A stretch of DNA of 64,000 nucleotides from Planktomarina sp. (GCA_020630015.1 JAHDCF010000005.1:1-64000), one strand, 5' to 3'; shown: positions 22,792 through 32,210, numbered from the stretch's first letter. The notes: generated by a model not told the origin, from the sequence alone. A program made the numbers and translations.

Positions 22792-23583
22792 ATGAAAAAG
22801 AACCTGATTATCCTCATTCCCACAGGGGGTAAGGTCCACACGGCATTTATGAAATGCATGATTGGTTTAACGCAGGCGCTTGGTCGGCGCGGTATCGCCT
22901 TTGGCGTGAAAACATATGAGTTTTCTGATCTGGTTATGTCGCGCAATTATTTGGTCAGCTATTTCTTGAGCCAAGAAAAGCATACCCATGCGCTGCTTTT
23001 GGACAGCGATCTGGAATTCAGTCCGGAACAGGTTTTTCGCCTGTTCGATTTCGAAGAGGATTTTGTCGCCGCAACCTATCCCGATCGCCGCGTAACTGGG
23101 CCGGTTTTGCGGGATGCGTTAATGAATTGTGATCCCGACACTTTGAAAGATCAAAACGCTGTGCGGGCCTTGCTGGCCAAACACATGCGATATATCGCAA
23201 CCCAGAATTTGGGCGCAAACAAAAAGTTCAATGTTCAAAAACGGGATGGGTTTCGCACTGTTGCCTCGGTCGGGACCGGCTTTATGTTGATCACCCGCAA
23301 TGTTGTGGAACAGATCGTAGAGAACGGGCAGGCCCGTCCATTGCCCCGGTCTGGGCGGTTAAATATTTATCAGGATGCACCGCGGTTTTCTGATTTCTTT
23401 TCCCACCATCTGACGGATCAAGGGGATGCGTTTTATGGCGAGGATCAGAGTTTTTGCCGGCGATGGATTTTGGGATGTGGGGGCGACATCTGGGTGGATG
23501 ATAATTCGCAAGTCAATCACATTGGCGAGTTTTCTTATTTCGGTGATTTTGGCGCGCATTTGGAGGCCACCGGAAAACTATAA
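22792..23583 (+). CDS. Glycosyltransferase-like (GT-A fold) protein, function unknown
   Basis: DXD-like LLLDSDLEF; overall shape reminiscent of Anp1/GT2-type enzymes. Confidence 0.55.
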   Translation: MKKNLIILIPTGGKVHTAFMKCMIGLTQALGRRGIAFGVKTYEFSDLVMSRNYLVSYFLSQEKHTHALLLDSDLEFSPEQVFRLFDFEEDFVAATYPDRRVTGPVLRDALMNCDPDTLKDQNAVRALLAKHMRYIATQNLGANKKFNVQKRDGFRTVASVGTGFMLITRNVVEQIVENGQARPLPRSGRLNIYQDAPRFSDFFSHHLTDQGDAFYGEDQSFCRRWILGCGGDIWVDDNSQVNHIGEFSYFGDFGAHLEATGKL

Positions 23584-23625
23584 CCGGGTTCTGGGGGCCA
23601 ACAGAGAAAGATTGGCCTCACAAAA

Positions 23626-23640
23626 GTTCACAGTATGTTC
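23626..23640 (+). promoter_or_regulatory. Alphaproteobacterial LexA (SOS) box upstream of uvrA
   Basis: GTTC-ACAGTAT-GTTC, exact GTTC-N7-GTTC, 66 nt upstream of the uvrA start. Confidence 0.8.
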
Positions 23641-23706
23641 TCATTTTTGGATTGGCGTTCTGATTGGTTCACTCTATGTTAACCCTCAAGAGATTTGGGG
23701 GCCACA

Positions 23707-26565
23707 ATGGCAGAGCTGAAGACGATCGAGGTGCGCGGTGCGCGCGAACATAACCTCAAGAATATCGATGTAGATATCCCGCGCGACGAATTGGTGGTGA
23801 TCACCGGATTGTCGGGTTCGGGCAAGTCATCGCTGGCCTTTGATACGATTTATGCCGAAGGGCAGCGGCGGTATGTGGAATCCCTGTCGGCCTATGCCCG
23901 GCAGTTTTTGGATATGATGGAAAAACCCGACGTCGATCATATCTCGGGTCTTAGCCCCGCAATTTCCATCGAACAAAAAACAACCTCCAAAAACCCGCGA
24001 TCCACCGTGGGAACGGTTACGGAAATCTATGACTATATGCGGCTTTTGTTTGCCCGCGTTGGCACGCCGTTCAGCCCCGCCACCGGCCTGCCGATTGAGG
24101 CGCAGCAAGTTCAAGACATGGTCGATCGTGTCATGACGATGGAGGAGGGAACGCGTGGTTACCTTCTTGCGCCCATTATTCGGGACCGCAAAGGCGAATA
24201 CAAAAAAGAATTCTTGGAATTGCGCAAACAAGGCTTCCAGCGGGTCAAGGTGGACGGTGAATTTTACGATCTGGATACCCCACCGACGTTGGACAAAAAG
24301 TTTCGCCACGATATCGATGTTGTGGTGGATCGGATTGTGGTGCGCGAAGGCATTGAAACCCGATTGGCCGACAGTTTCCGCACGGCGTTGGATCTGGCTG
24401 ATGGGATAACGGTTTTGGAAACCGCCCCCAAAGAAGGGGATCCAGAACGCATTACCTTTAGCGAAAATTTTGCCTGCCCTGTGTCTGGCTTTACCATCCC
24501 TGAAATTGAACCACGGCTGTTTTCCTTTAACGCGCCTTTTGGGGCATGCCCCCATTGTGACGGTTTGGGGGTTGAGCTGTTTTTCGATGAACGCCTCGTT
24601 GTTCCTGATCAAACCCTTCGCATCGCGGACGGGGCTTTGGCCCCATGGCGCAAAGGCAAAAGCCCGTATTTCTTACAAACGATCGAAGCTTTGGCAAAAC
24701 ATTATGATTTTGACAAAACCACCAAATGGAAGGATTTGCCTGCCTTTGTACAGCAGGTGTTTTTGTACGGATCCAATGGTGAAGAAATCTTGTTTCGGTA
24801 CGATGAAGGGGGCCGTGTTTATCAGGTCACCCGATCCTTTGAAGGGGTCATTCCCAACATGGAACGCCGGTATCGTGAAACAGATTCGAACTGGATTCGC
24901 GAAGAATTCGAACGGTATCAAAACAACCGATCCTGCGGTCACTGCGATGGATATCGCCTCAGAGAAGAGGCCTTGGCCGTAAAAATTGCAACGTTGCACG
25001 TGGGCCAAGTTGTTGAAATGTCGATCCACGAAGCGGCGGATTGGTGTGCCAGTGTTGAACCGACCCTCAGCCCACAAAAGCTGGAAATCGCCCGGCCGAT
25101 TTTGAAAGAAATCGCAGAACGGCTTGGGTTTTTGAACAATGTAGGTTTGGAATATCTAACGCTCAGCCGGAATGCCGGAACATTATCTGGTGGCGAAAGT
25201 CAGCGTATTCGATTGGCCAGCCAAATCGGTTCGGGCCTTCAGGGTGTTCTTTATGTGCTGGATGAACCGTCAATCGGGCTGCATCAGCGTGACAATGATC
25301 GATTGTTGACGACACTGAAAAACCTGCGCGATCAAGGCAATACCGTCATTGTTGTGGAACACGACGAAGAGGCGATCCGCGAAGCGGACTATGTTTTTGA
25401 CATTGGGCCAGGGGCAGGTGTGCACGGGGGGCAGGTGGTTGCCTGCGGGACACCGGCTGATATCATCGCCAATCCGAAATCGGTAACGGGTGATTATTTG
25501 GCCGGCCGACGCGAAATCAGTGTTCCCACCAAGCGGCGCAAGGGGAATGGCAAAAAGGTAACGGTGAAAAAGGCCACCGGAAACAACCTGCAGAAAGTTA
25601 CGGCAGATTTTCCATTGGGGCAGTTTGTCTGTGTGACGGGTGTGTCTGGTGGTGGCAAATCCACCCTGACGATTGAGACCTTATTCAAAACCGCCTCCAT
25701 GAATTTGAACGGGGCGCGCCAAACACCGGCACCCTGCGAAACGGTGAAGGGCTTGGAGCATCTGGATAAAGTGATCGACATTGATCAACGCCCCATTGGC
25801 CGCACGCCGCGATCAAACCCCGCCACATACACCGGGGCATTCACCCCCATCCGGGATTGGTTTGCGGGCCTGCCAGAGGCCAAGGCACGCGGGTACAAGC
25901 CGGGCCGGTTCAGTTTTAACGTCAAAGGCGGCCGGTGTGAGGCATGTCAGGGCGACGGTGTGATCAAAATTGAAATGCACTTTTTGCCTGATGTTTATGT
26001 GGAATGCGAAACCTGCAAGGGCGCGCGGTATAATCGCGAAACGCTTGAGATCAAATTCAAAGGCAAATCTATCGCCGATGTTTTGGACATGACCGTGGAA
26101 GATGCCCAAGCGTTTTTCCAAGCTGTGCCATCCATCCGCGAAAAGATGGATGCGTTGATGCGTGTTGGGCTGGGCTATATCAAGGTGGGCCAGCAAGCCA
26201 CGACATTGTCGGGGGGTGAGGCACAGCGGGTGAAACTGTCCAAAGAATTGGCGAAACGATCCACCGGGCGCACGCTGTATATTTTGGATGAACCCACAAC
26301 AGGCTTGCATTTCGAAGATGTACGCAAACTGTTGGAGGTGCTGCACGAACTGGTCGATCAGGGTAATTCCGTCATCGTGATTGAACACAATCTGGATGTT
26401 GTCAAAACCGCTGACCACATCATTGATATCGGCCCCGAAGGGGGCGACGGGGGCGGCACGATTGTGGCCAAAGGCACACCAGAAAAAGTTTCAGGCGTGG
26501 AAGAAAGCCATACGGGAAGATATCTAAAAGAGATGCTGAACCCATCCCGGGTGGCCGCGGAATAA
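23707..26565 (+). CDS. uvrA: Excinuclease ABC subunit A
   Basis: Walker [30 protein letters not shown], zinc-finger CxxC pairs, ABC signatures [13 protein letters not shown] and [12 protein letters not shown]. Confidence 0.98.
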   Translation: MAELKTIEVRGAREHNLKNIDVDIPRDELVVITGLSGSGKSSLAFDTIYAEGQRRYVESLSAYARQFLDMMEKPDVDHISGLSPAISIEQKTTSKNPRSTVGTVTEIYDYMRLLFARVGTPFSPATGLPIEAQQVQDMVDRVMTMEEGTRGYLLAPIIRDRKGEYKKEFLELRKQGFQRVKVDGEFYDLDTPPTLDKKFRHDIDVVVDRIVVREGIETRLADSFRTALDLADGITVLETAPKEGDPERITFSENFACPVSGFTIPEIEPRLFSFNAPFGACPHCDGLGVELFFDERLVVPDQTLRIADGALAPWRKGKSPYFLQTIEALAKHYDFDKTTKWKDLPAFVQQVFLYGSNGEEILFRYDEGGRVYQVTRSFEGVIPNMERRYRETDSNWIREEFERYQNNRSCGHCDGYRLREEALAVKIATLHVGQVVEMSIHEAADWCASVEPTLSPQKLEIARPILKEIAERLGFLNNVGLEYLTLSRNAGTLSGGESQRIRLASQIGSGLQGVLYVLDEPSIGLHQRDNDRLLTTLKNLRDQGNTVIVVEHDEEAIREADYVFDIGPGAGVHGGQVVACGTPADIIANPKSVTGDYLAGRREISVPTKRRKGNGKKVTVKKATGNNLQKVTADFPLGQFVCVTGVSGGGKSTLTIETLFKTASMNLNGARQTPAPCETVKGLEHLDKVIDIDQRPIGRTPRSNPATYTGAFTPIRDWFAGLPEAKARGYKPGRFSFNVKGGRCEACQGDGVIKIEMHFLPDVYVECETCKGARYNRETLEIKFKGKSIADVLDMTVEDAQAFFQAVPSIREKMDALMRVGLGYIKVGQQATTLSGGEAQRVKLSKELAKRSTGRTLYILDEPTTGLHFEDVRKLLEVLHELVDQGNSVIVIEHNLDVVKTADHIIDIGPEGGDGGGTIVAKGTPEKVSGVEESHTGRYLKEMLNPSRVAAE

Positions 26566-26686
26566 GGCAATTGGGCCGTATAAATGTTTCGCACGCGAAA
26601 CATAGCGCCCCCAAGTGTTTGAGGTTACACGGTCAACCTATGGGGCGAACGCACCGTTAACGGCTGCTTTTTTGGGGGGTGGCGGT

Positions 26687-26730
26687 GTGCACAACCCGTA
26701 CACACCCTGTACACAATCCGTACACCGGCG
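26687..26730. repeat. Four-copy 11-bp tandem repeat containing GTACAC
   Basis: GTGCACAACCC/GTACACACCCT/GTACACAATCC/GTACACCGGCG; starts at 26687, 26698, 26709, 26720. Confidence 0.8.
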
Positions 26731-26763
26731 GTCTTTCGAGACCATCACCGGGCAAAGGTTAAC

Positions 26764-26787
26764 GGCGGCGCAAAAACATGCGCCGCC
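26764..26787 (-). terminator. Hairpin directly downstream of mmsA
   Basis: GGCGGCGCA-aaaaca-TGCGCCGCC, perfect 9-bp stem; no clear T tail. Confidence 0.45.
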
Positions 26788-26794
26788 ATGGCAA

Positions 26795-28294
26795 TTATTC
26801 CATCACGGGGATGCTGAATTCGCCGCCTTCTTTGATGCCTGATGGCCAACGGGCGGTGACGGTTTTGGTGCGCGTGTAAAACTTGAACGCATCGGGCCCG
26901 TGTTGATTCAAATCGCCAAAGGCCGATTTTTTCCACCCACCAAAGGTGTGGTATGCCAGCGGCACTGGGATCGGCACGTTGATGCCCACCATCCCGATGT
27001 TGATGCGGTTGGCGAAATCGCGGGCGGTATCGCCGTCGCGGGTAAAGATCGCGGTGCCGTTGCCATATTCGTGATCCATGGCAAGGCCGATCGCCTCTTC
27101 ATAGGATTGCGCGCGCACGGTGGACAGGACCGGCCCGAAAATCTCGGTCTTGTAGATGTCCATGTCTTTGGTGACGTTGTCGAACAGATGCGCGCCAACA
27201 AAGAAGCCGTCTTCATATCCTTGCAATTTGAAATCACGCCCATCAACAACCAATTTCGCGCCTTGATCCACGCCCGTTTGCACCAAACGTTCGATGTTGG
27301 ATTTGGCAGCGGCGGTCACCACAGGGCCATAATCCACGTCATCGCCGGATGTGTATGGCCCGACTTTCAGTGCCTCAACCCGGGGAACCAGCTTTTCGAT
27401 CAAACGATCGGCGGTGTCATCGCCCACAGGCACAGCCACGGAAATCGCCATGCAGCGTTCGCCGGCCGCGCCATAGCCCGCGCCGACCAACGCGTCTGCG
27501 GCTTGGTCCATATCTGCGTCTGGCATGATGATCATGTGGTTTTTGGCGCCGCCAAAACACTGAACTCGTTTGCCCTGCGCACAACCAGTTCCATAGATAT
27601 ATTCGGCAATCGGTGTTGATCCCACAAAGCCAACGGATTGGATCACATCATGATAAAGGATTGCATCCACCGCTTCTTTGTCGCCGTTCACCACTTGCAA
27701 AATGCCCTTGGGCAGACCCGCTTCTTCCATCAATTCAGCCAGCATCAATGGCACCGATGGATCCCGCTCTGACGGTTTCAGGATAAAGGCATTGCCGCAG
27801 GCGATGGCGGGGGCAAACATCCACATTGGGATCATGGCCGGGAAGTTAAACGGCGTAATGCCCGCCGTCACACCCAAGGCCTGACGCATGGAATACATAT
27901 CAATGCCGGGGCCAGCAGAATCGGTATATTCACCCTTCAGCATTTGTGGCGCGGCGATGCAGTATTCCACAACTTCCAAACCACGGATCACATCGCCCTT
28001 GGCATCGGGCAGGGTTTTGCCGTGTTCACGCGAAAGCGCCTCTGCCAATTTGTCCATGTCGCGGTTCAAAAGATCCACGAATTTCATCAACACACGCGCG
28101 CGGCGTTGCGGGTTCACGGCGGCCCAGGCAGGTTGGGCGGCGGATGCCGCTGATACGGCCTGATCCATTTCAGCCTGATTGGCCAAAGGAACTTTGGCCT
28201 GCACTTCACCCGTGGCGGGGTTGAATACATCGGCAAACCGGCCTGAGGTGCCCTTCACATGGGCGCCGTTGATATAATGTGTCAGTTCTTGCAT
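26795..28294 (-). CDS. mmsA: CoA-acylating methylmalonate-semialdehyde dehydrogenase
   Basis: HYINGAHVKGTSGRFADVFNPATGEV, GERCMAISVAV, GITPFNFPAMIPMWM. Confidence 0.93.
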   Translation of the reverse strand: MQELTHYINGAHVKGTSGRFADVFNPATGEVQAKVPLANQAEMDQAVSAASAAQPAWAAVNPQRRARVLMKFVDLLNRDMDKLAEALSREHGKTLPDAKGDVIRGLEVVEYCIAAPQMLKGEYTDSAGPGIDMYSMRQALGVTAGITPFNFPAMIPMWMFAPAIACGNAFILKPSERDPSVPLMLAELMEEAGLPKGILQVVNGDKEAVDAILYHDVIQSVGFVGSTPIAEYIYGTGCAQGKRVQCFGGAKNHMIIMPDADMDQAADALVGAGYGAAGERCMAISVAVPVGDDTADRLIEKLVPRVEALKVGPYTSGDDVDYGPVVTAAAKSNIERLVQTGVDQGAKLVVDGRDFKLQGYEDGFFVGAHLFDNVTKDMDIYKTEIFGPVLSTVRAQSYEEAIGLAMDHEYGNGTAIFTRDGDTARDFANRINIGMVGINVPIPVPLAYHTFGGWKKSAFGDLNQHGPDAFKFYTRTKTVTARWPSGIKEGGEFSIPVME

Positions 28295-28377
28295 GCGACT
28301 CTCCAATCATTTGGCCAAAGTCTAACATTGCAATTTTGCATAGGGTAGAGAAGTATTTCCAAAATGATTTTGCAAGG

Positions 28378-29289
28378 ATGCAAAGCGTGGAAAACTGGGA
28401 TGACCTAAAGGTTTTTTTGATCGTGGCGCGCACCGGGGGGCTGACACCGGCGGCAAAGCTGTTGAAAATGGATGCTGCAACCGTTGGTAGACGCATCACA
28501 AGGTTAGAGGCCGCCCGCGGCGTCGTGTTGTTTCAAAGATCGCCGCAGGGATATGTCCTGACGCCTGCGGGCCAAGCGTTGCAAAGTTTTGTCGATGCGG
28601 CTGAGGCTTCGTTGAACGCGGGTCTTGGCGCATTGGCGCAATCCACCGATCAATTGGAGGGTCAGGTGCGTATTGGCGCGCCGGATGGCTGCGCCAATTA
28701 TGTATTGCCACAAATTTGCGCAGACATTGGCAAAGACCATCCGGATCTTGATCTTCAAATTGTTGCCTTGCCGCGGGTGGTAAACCTGTCTGGCCGCGAG
28801 GCCGATATGGCCATCGGCGTCAGCGCGCCCACGGCAGGCCGCCTGATCGTTCAGCGCATTTGCGATTATCATCTGCATTTGGCGGCGATCCCGGATGTGG
28901 GGCGGCGTTTAACCACGCTGGATGATCTGAAATCAGAGCGGATTGTGGGGTATATCCCCGATATGATCTTTGATCGGGAACTGGATTATTTGGGTGAATT
29001 GAACCTGACCCGGGTGCACGCGGCGTCGAATTCCATCGCTGTGCAAATGCAACTTTTGCAAGCGGGGGCAGGGGTTGGCGTGGTGCATCAATTTGCCATG
29101 CCCCATGCGCCGGGTTTGATTCCCGTTTTACCCGAGATCCGCTTTAAGCGTTCCTTTTACTTGATCCGTGCCAAAGAAGATCAAAAAGACGAACGTCTCA
29201 ACAAAATCGCAGAGATTTTGCGCCGTGCTGTGATCGCGCAAATCGCGAAAGCCGAAGCAAGCCTTGGCACGCCGGGCGAAAGCCGTTAG
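28378..29289 (+). CDS. LysR family transcriptional regulator divergent from mmsA
   Basis: N-terminal HTH (WDDLKVFLIVARTGGLTPAAKLLKMDAATVGRRITRLE); ATG at 28378. Confidence 0.9.
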   Translation: MQSVENWDDLKVFLIVARTGGLTPAAKLLKMDAATVGRRITRLEAARGVVLFQRSPQGYVLTPAGQALQSFVDAAEASLNAGLGALAQSTDQLEGQVRIGAPDGCANYVLPQICADIGKDHPDLDLQIVALPRVVNLSGREADMAIGVSAPTAGRLIVQRICDYHLHLAAIPDVGRRLTTLDDLKSERIVGYIPDMIFDRELDYLGELNLTRVHAASNSIAVQMQLLQAGAGVGVVHQFAMPHAPGLIPVLPEIRFKRSFYLIRAKEDQKDERLNKIAEILRRAVIAQIAKAEASLGTPGESR

Positions 29290-29323
29290 CAACACCGCCA
29301 ACTTGGTTTCGAAAGGAACGACC

Positions 29324-29818
29324 ATGCGCACAGGTCTTTATCCAGGCACCTTTGATCCCATCACATTGGGGCATATTGATATTATTCGGCGCAGCTGTGC
29401 CTTGGTGGATCGTTTGGTCATTGGGGTGGCCATCAACCGTGACAAGGGCCCTTTGTTTTCCCTGGAAGAACGTGTCGCGATGATCGAGGCAGAGGTGGCC
29501 GGCCTGAAAGGCGCATCCGCCACAGTGATCGAAGTGCATCCATTTGAAAATTTGCTGATTGATTGTGCCCGCGATGTGGGTGCCACCATTCTTATGCGTG
29601 GCCTTCGCGCGGTTGCAGATTTTGAATACGAATATCAAATGGTTGGCATGAACCGCCAAATGGATGCATCGATCGAGACGGTGTTTTTGATGGCCGAAGC
29701 CCAGTATCAGCCCATTGCATCAAAGCTGGTGAAAGAGATTTCAAGGCTGAACGGGGATGTGTCAAAATTTGTCACACCCGCCGTTAACGAAGCCCTGAAA
29801 CGTAAGTTTTCGGATTAA
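29324..29818 (+). CDS. coaD: Pantetheine-phosphate adenylyltransferase
   Basis: MRTGLYPGTFDPITLGHIDII, MRGLRAVADFEYEYQM. Confidence 0.96.
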   Translation: MRTGLYPGTFDPITLGHIDIIRRSCALVDRLVIGVAINRDKGPLFSLEERVAMIEAEVAGLKGASATVIEVHPFENLLIDCARDVGATILMRGLRAVADFEYEYQMVGMNRQMDASIETVFLMAEAQYQPIASKLVKEISRLNGDVSKFVTPAVNEALKRKFSD

Positions 29819-30819
29819 ATCAGTTTGCCCATGGCAACCGCTGTGTCGCACATGCGGTTGGAAAAGCCCCATTCATTGTCATACCATGACAAAACCCGAA
29901 CCATATCATTTTCCATGATCATGGTTTGGTCTGCGGCAAATATGGATGAATGCGGATCGTGGTTGAAATCAATCGACACCAGCGGCACGTCGACCACATC
30001 CAAAACGCCTTTTAACTTGCCCTTTGCCGCGTCGCGCATCAGGGAATTGATTTCGTCAATGTCTGTTTTGCGGCCCGCCTCGAACGTCAAATCCACAACA
30101 GACACATTGGGGGTAGGTACCCGGATGGCCACGCCATCCAGCTTTCCGTTCAGTTCCGGCAACACCAATCCCACGGCGCGTGCGGCCCCGGTTGTGGTGG
30201 GCACCATTGACATGGCTGCGGCACGCCCGCGGTTCCAATCTTTGGCATTCAGGCGATCCAAGGTGGGCTGCGCGCCGGTATAGGCATGCACGGTGGTCAT
30301 CAAACCGCGTTTGATGCCAACACTGTCATTCAACACTTTGGCCACGGGGGCCAAGCAGTTCGTGGTGCAAGATGCGTTTGACACCACGATGTCATCAGAT
30401 GTTAGGGTATCATGGTTCACGCCATAGACGATGGTTTTGTCGGCATCGCTGGAGGGCGCGGAAATCAAAACCCTGCTGGATCCATTTTCAAGATGGGCTT
30501 GGCAGGCCTCTTTCGTTTTGAAAACACCGGTGCATTCCAACACCACATCCACGTCTGACCATGGTAAATCCGCTGGATTGCGCAGGGCGGTGACCGCGAT
30601 ATCGCCATAGCCAACGTCAATTGCGGTATCGGTGACTTTGACATCAAAATTGCCACGCCCATGGACGCTGTCGTATTTCAAAAGATGGGCATTTGCTTCG
30701 ACAGAGCCCAGATCGTTGATGGCGACAACTTCTAAATCGGTGCGGTTGCTTTCAAGGATGGCCCGAAGGATGTTTCGACCAATCCGCCCAAATCCATTAA
30801 TCGCGACTTTTGTTGTCAT
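29815..30819 (-). CDS. gap: Type I glyceraldehyde-3-phosphate dehydrogenase (copy 1)
   Basis: KVAINGFGRIGRN, SNASCTTNCLAP, Asp at NAD ribose site (VVAINDLG). Confidence 0.96.
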   Translation of the reverse strand: MTTKVAINGFGRIGRNILRAILESNRTDLEVVAINDLGSVEANAHLLKYDSVHGRGNFDVKVTDTAIDVGYGDIAVTALRNPADLPWSDVDVVLECTGVFKTKEACQAHLENGSSRVLISAPSSDADKTIVYGVNHDTLTSDDIVVSNASCTTNCLAPVAKVLNDSVGIKRGLMTTVHAYTGAQPTLDRLNAKDWNRGRAAAMSMVPTTTGAARAVGLVLPELNGKLDGVAIRVPTPNVSVVDLTFEAGRKTDIDEINSLMRDAAKGKLKGVLDVVDVPLVSIDFNHDPHSSIFAADQTMIMENDMVRVLSWYDNEWGFSNRMCDTAVAMGKLI

Positions 30820-30841
30820 ATTGCTCTCCACCATATGTTGG

Positions 30842-30855
30842 TGTGAGCGCTAACA
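30842..30855. promoter_or_regulatory. LacI-family-like operator upstream of gap copy 1
   Basis: TGTGAGCGCTAACA, 13/14 match to palindrome TGTTAGCGCTAACA. Confidence 0.55.
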
Positions 30856-30891
30856 CCGTGTGCCTCGAAGTTCAAGGGCAGACGGGCGGCA

Positions 30892-31035
30892 TCACCGCCA
30901 GAACGCCATCCATTCAATAAGTTTCATACCCTTTTTGGCCAGAAACAAGATGGCGTTTGTATCATTAAGTGCGATGTCTGCAATGACGGCACAGGTCACC
31001 ATGATGGCCAGCACCAATGCAATTCTGTCCGTCAT
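30892..31035 (-). CDS. Small single-TM protein (47 aa) between the two gap genes; not in the provided ORF track
   Basis: MTDRIALVLAIMVTCAVIADIALNDTNAILFLAKKGMKLIEWMAFWR*; TGGAGG 6 nt upstream of ATG. Confidence 0.75.
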   Translation of the reverse strand: MTDRIALVLAIMVTCAVIADIALNDTNAILFLAKKGMKLIEWMAFWR

Positions 31036-31047
31036 GCAAAACCTCCA

Positions 31048-32052
31048 TTAATGGAGGAGCTGTCCCATCCGTGCTGCAACATCTGCCATGCGAACCGAAA
31101 AGCCCCATTCGTTGTCGTACCATGCCAGTACACGAACGGTCTTTCCACCAATAACTTTGGTCTGATCCGGCGCAAAGATAGAGGATTCGGGCGTATGATT
31201 GAAATCAATCGATACTTTTGGTTCTGGGTCATATCCGATGATGGATGCCATTTCGTTTTGGGCGGCGGCTTCCATGATTTCGTTGACTTGCTGTGCGGTC
31301 ACGGATTTTGACGCCTCAAACGTCAGATCAACACAAGAAACGTTTGGCGTTGGAACCCGCATGGCGGTGCCATCCAACTTACCTTCCAATTCGGGCAACA
31401 CTTCGCTTAAGGCCTTGGCCGCACCGGTGGAGGTTGGGATCATCGCCATGGCCGCGGCGCGGGCGCGATACAGATCCTTATGACGGCGGTCCAGCGTGGG
31501 CTGATCCCCGGTATAGCTGTGAATGGTGGTCATGATCCCGCGTTCAATGCCAATTGCATCGTTCAAAACTTTGGCAAGAGGGGCCAAACAGTTGGTGGTG
31601 CAAGACCCGTTTGAAATCATGCGTTCATCGGCCTTCATTTCGCGGTGGTTCACACCCCAAACAACAGTCCGATCCACATTTTTCGCAGGCGCAGAGATAA
31701 GAACCTTTTTGGCACCTTGATCCAGATGAACCGATGATTTGTGCCCATCGTTGAACTTGCCGGTACATTCCAACACAACATCAACACCCGTCCAATCCAG
31801 TTCGGTCGGGTCATAGGTTGAAAACATCTCAATTGGGCCGCGGCCCAGATCCATGGAATTGCCATCCAGCTTTACGTCATGTGGGAAACGGCCATGAACG
31901 CTGTCATAACGAATAAGATGCGCACTTGTTTCCAGTGGGCCAGTGGCATTTACCTTTACCACTTCCACATCATTCCGGCCGCTTTCGGCGATATGTGCCA
32001 ATGTGCACCGTCCGATGCGACCAAACCCGTTAATGCCAACTTTTACTGTCAT
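31048..32052 (-). CDS. gap: Type I glyceraldehyde-3-phosphate dehydrogenase (copy 2, GapB-like cofactor site)
   Basis: KVGINGFGRIGRC, SNGSCTTNCLAP; VVKVNATG replaces the VVAIND motif. Confidence 0.94.
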   Translation of the reverse strand: MTVKVGINGFGRIGRCTLAHIAESGRNDVEVVKVNATGPLETSAHLIRYDSVHGRFPHDVKLDGNSMDLGRGPIEMFSTYDPTELDWTGVDVVLECTGKFNDGHKSSVHLDQGAKKVLISAPAKNVDRTVVWGVNHREMKADERMISNGSCTTNCLAPLAKVLNDAIGIERGIMTTIHSYTGDQPTLDRRHKDLYRARAAAMAMIPTSTGAAKALSEVLPELEGKLDGTAMRVPTPNVSCVDLTFEASKSVTAQQVNEIMEAAAQNEMASIIGYDPEPKVSIDFNHTPESSIFAPDQTKVIGGKTVRVLAWYDNEWGFSVRMADVAARMGQLLH

Positions 32053-32136
32053 CGATCCGCTCCCGCGCCAAATGTTGGCGCAGGGCTATCAATCAATTGT
32101 AACGAAAGAAAGAAGAGAAAGTGTTGTATTTCAGTG

Positions 32137-32182
32137 TGTTAGCGGAAACATTGACGTTTCGCGCTAACACTTTGCGCTAACA
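32137..32182. promoter_or_regulatory. Cluster of three LacI-family-like operator sites between gap copy 2 and tkt
   Basis: TGTTAGCGGAAACA (32137-32150), GTTTCGCGCTAACA (32156-32169), ACTTTGCGCTAACA (32169-32182): 12/14, 11/14 and 11/14 to TGTTAGCGCTAACA. Confidence 0.55.
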
Positions 32183-32210
32183 ATTGGGCAATATTTTGCC
32201 AAAGCGCGTT

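Noticed and set aside
26900-27619. 239-aa ORF antisense to mmsA
   Set aside because: Shadow ORF of a conserved dehydrogenase with no recognisable domain.
30860-31051. 63-aa plus-strand ORF in the gap-gap spacer
   Set aside because: Low-quality composition; the minus-strand 47-aa frame has a good RBS and TM pattern and is the better call.
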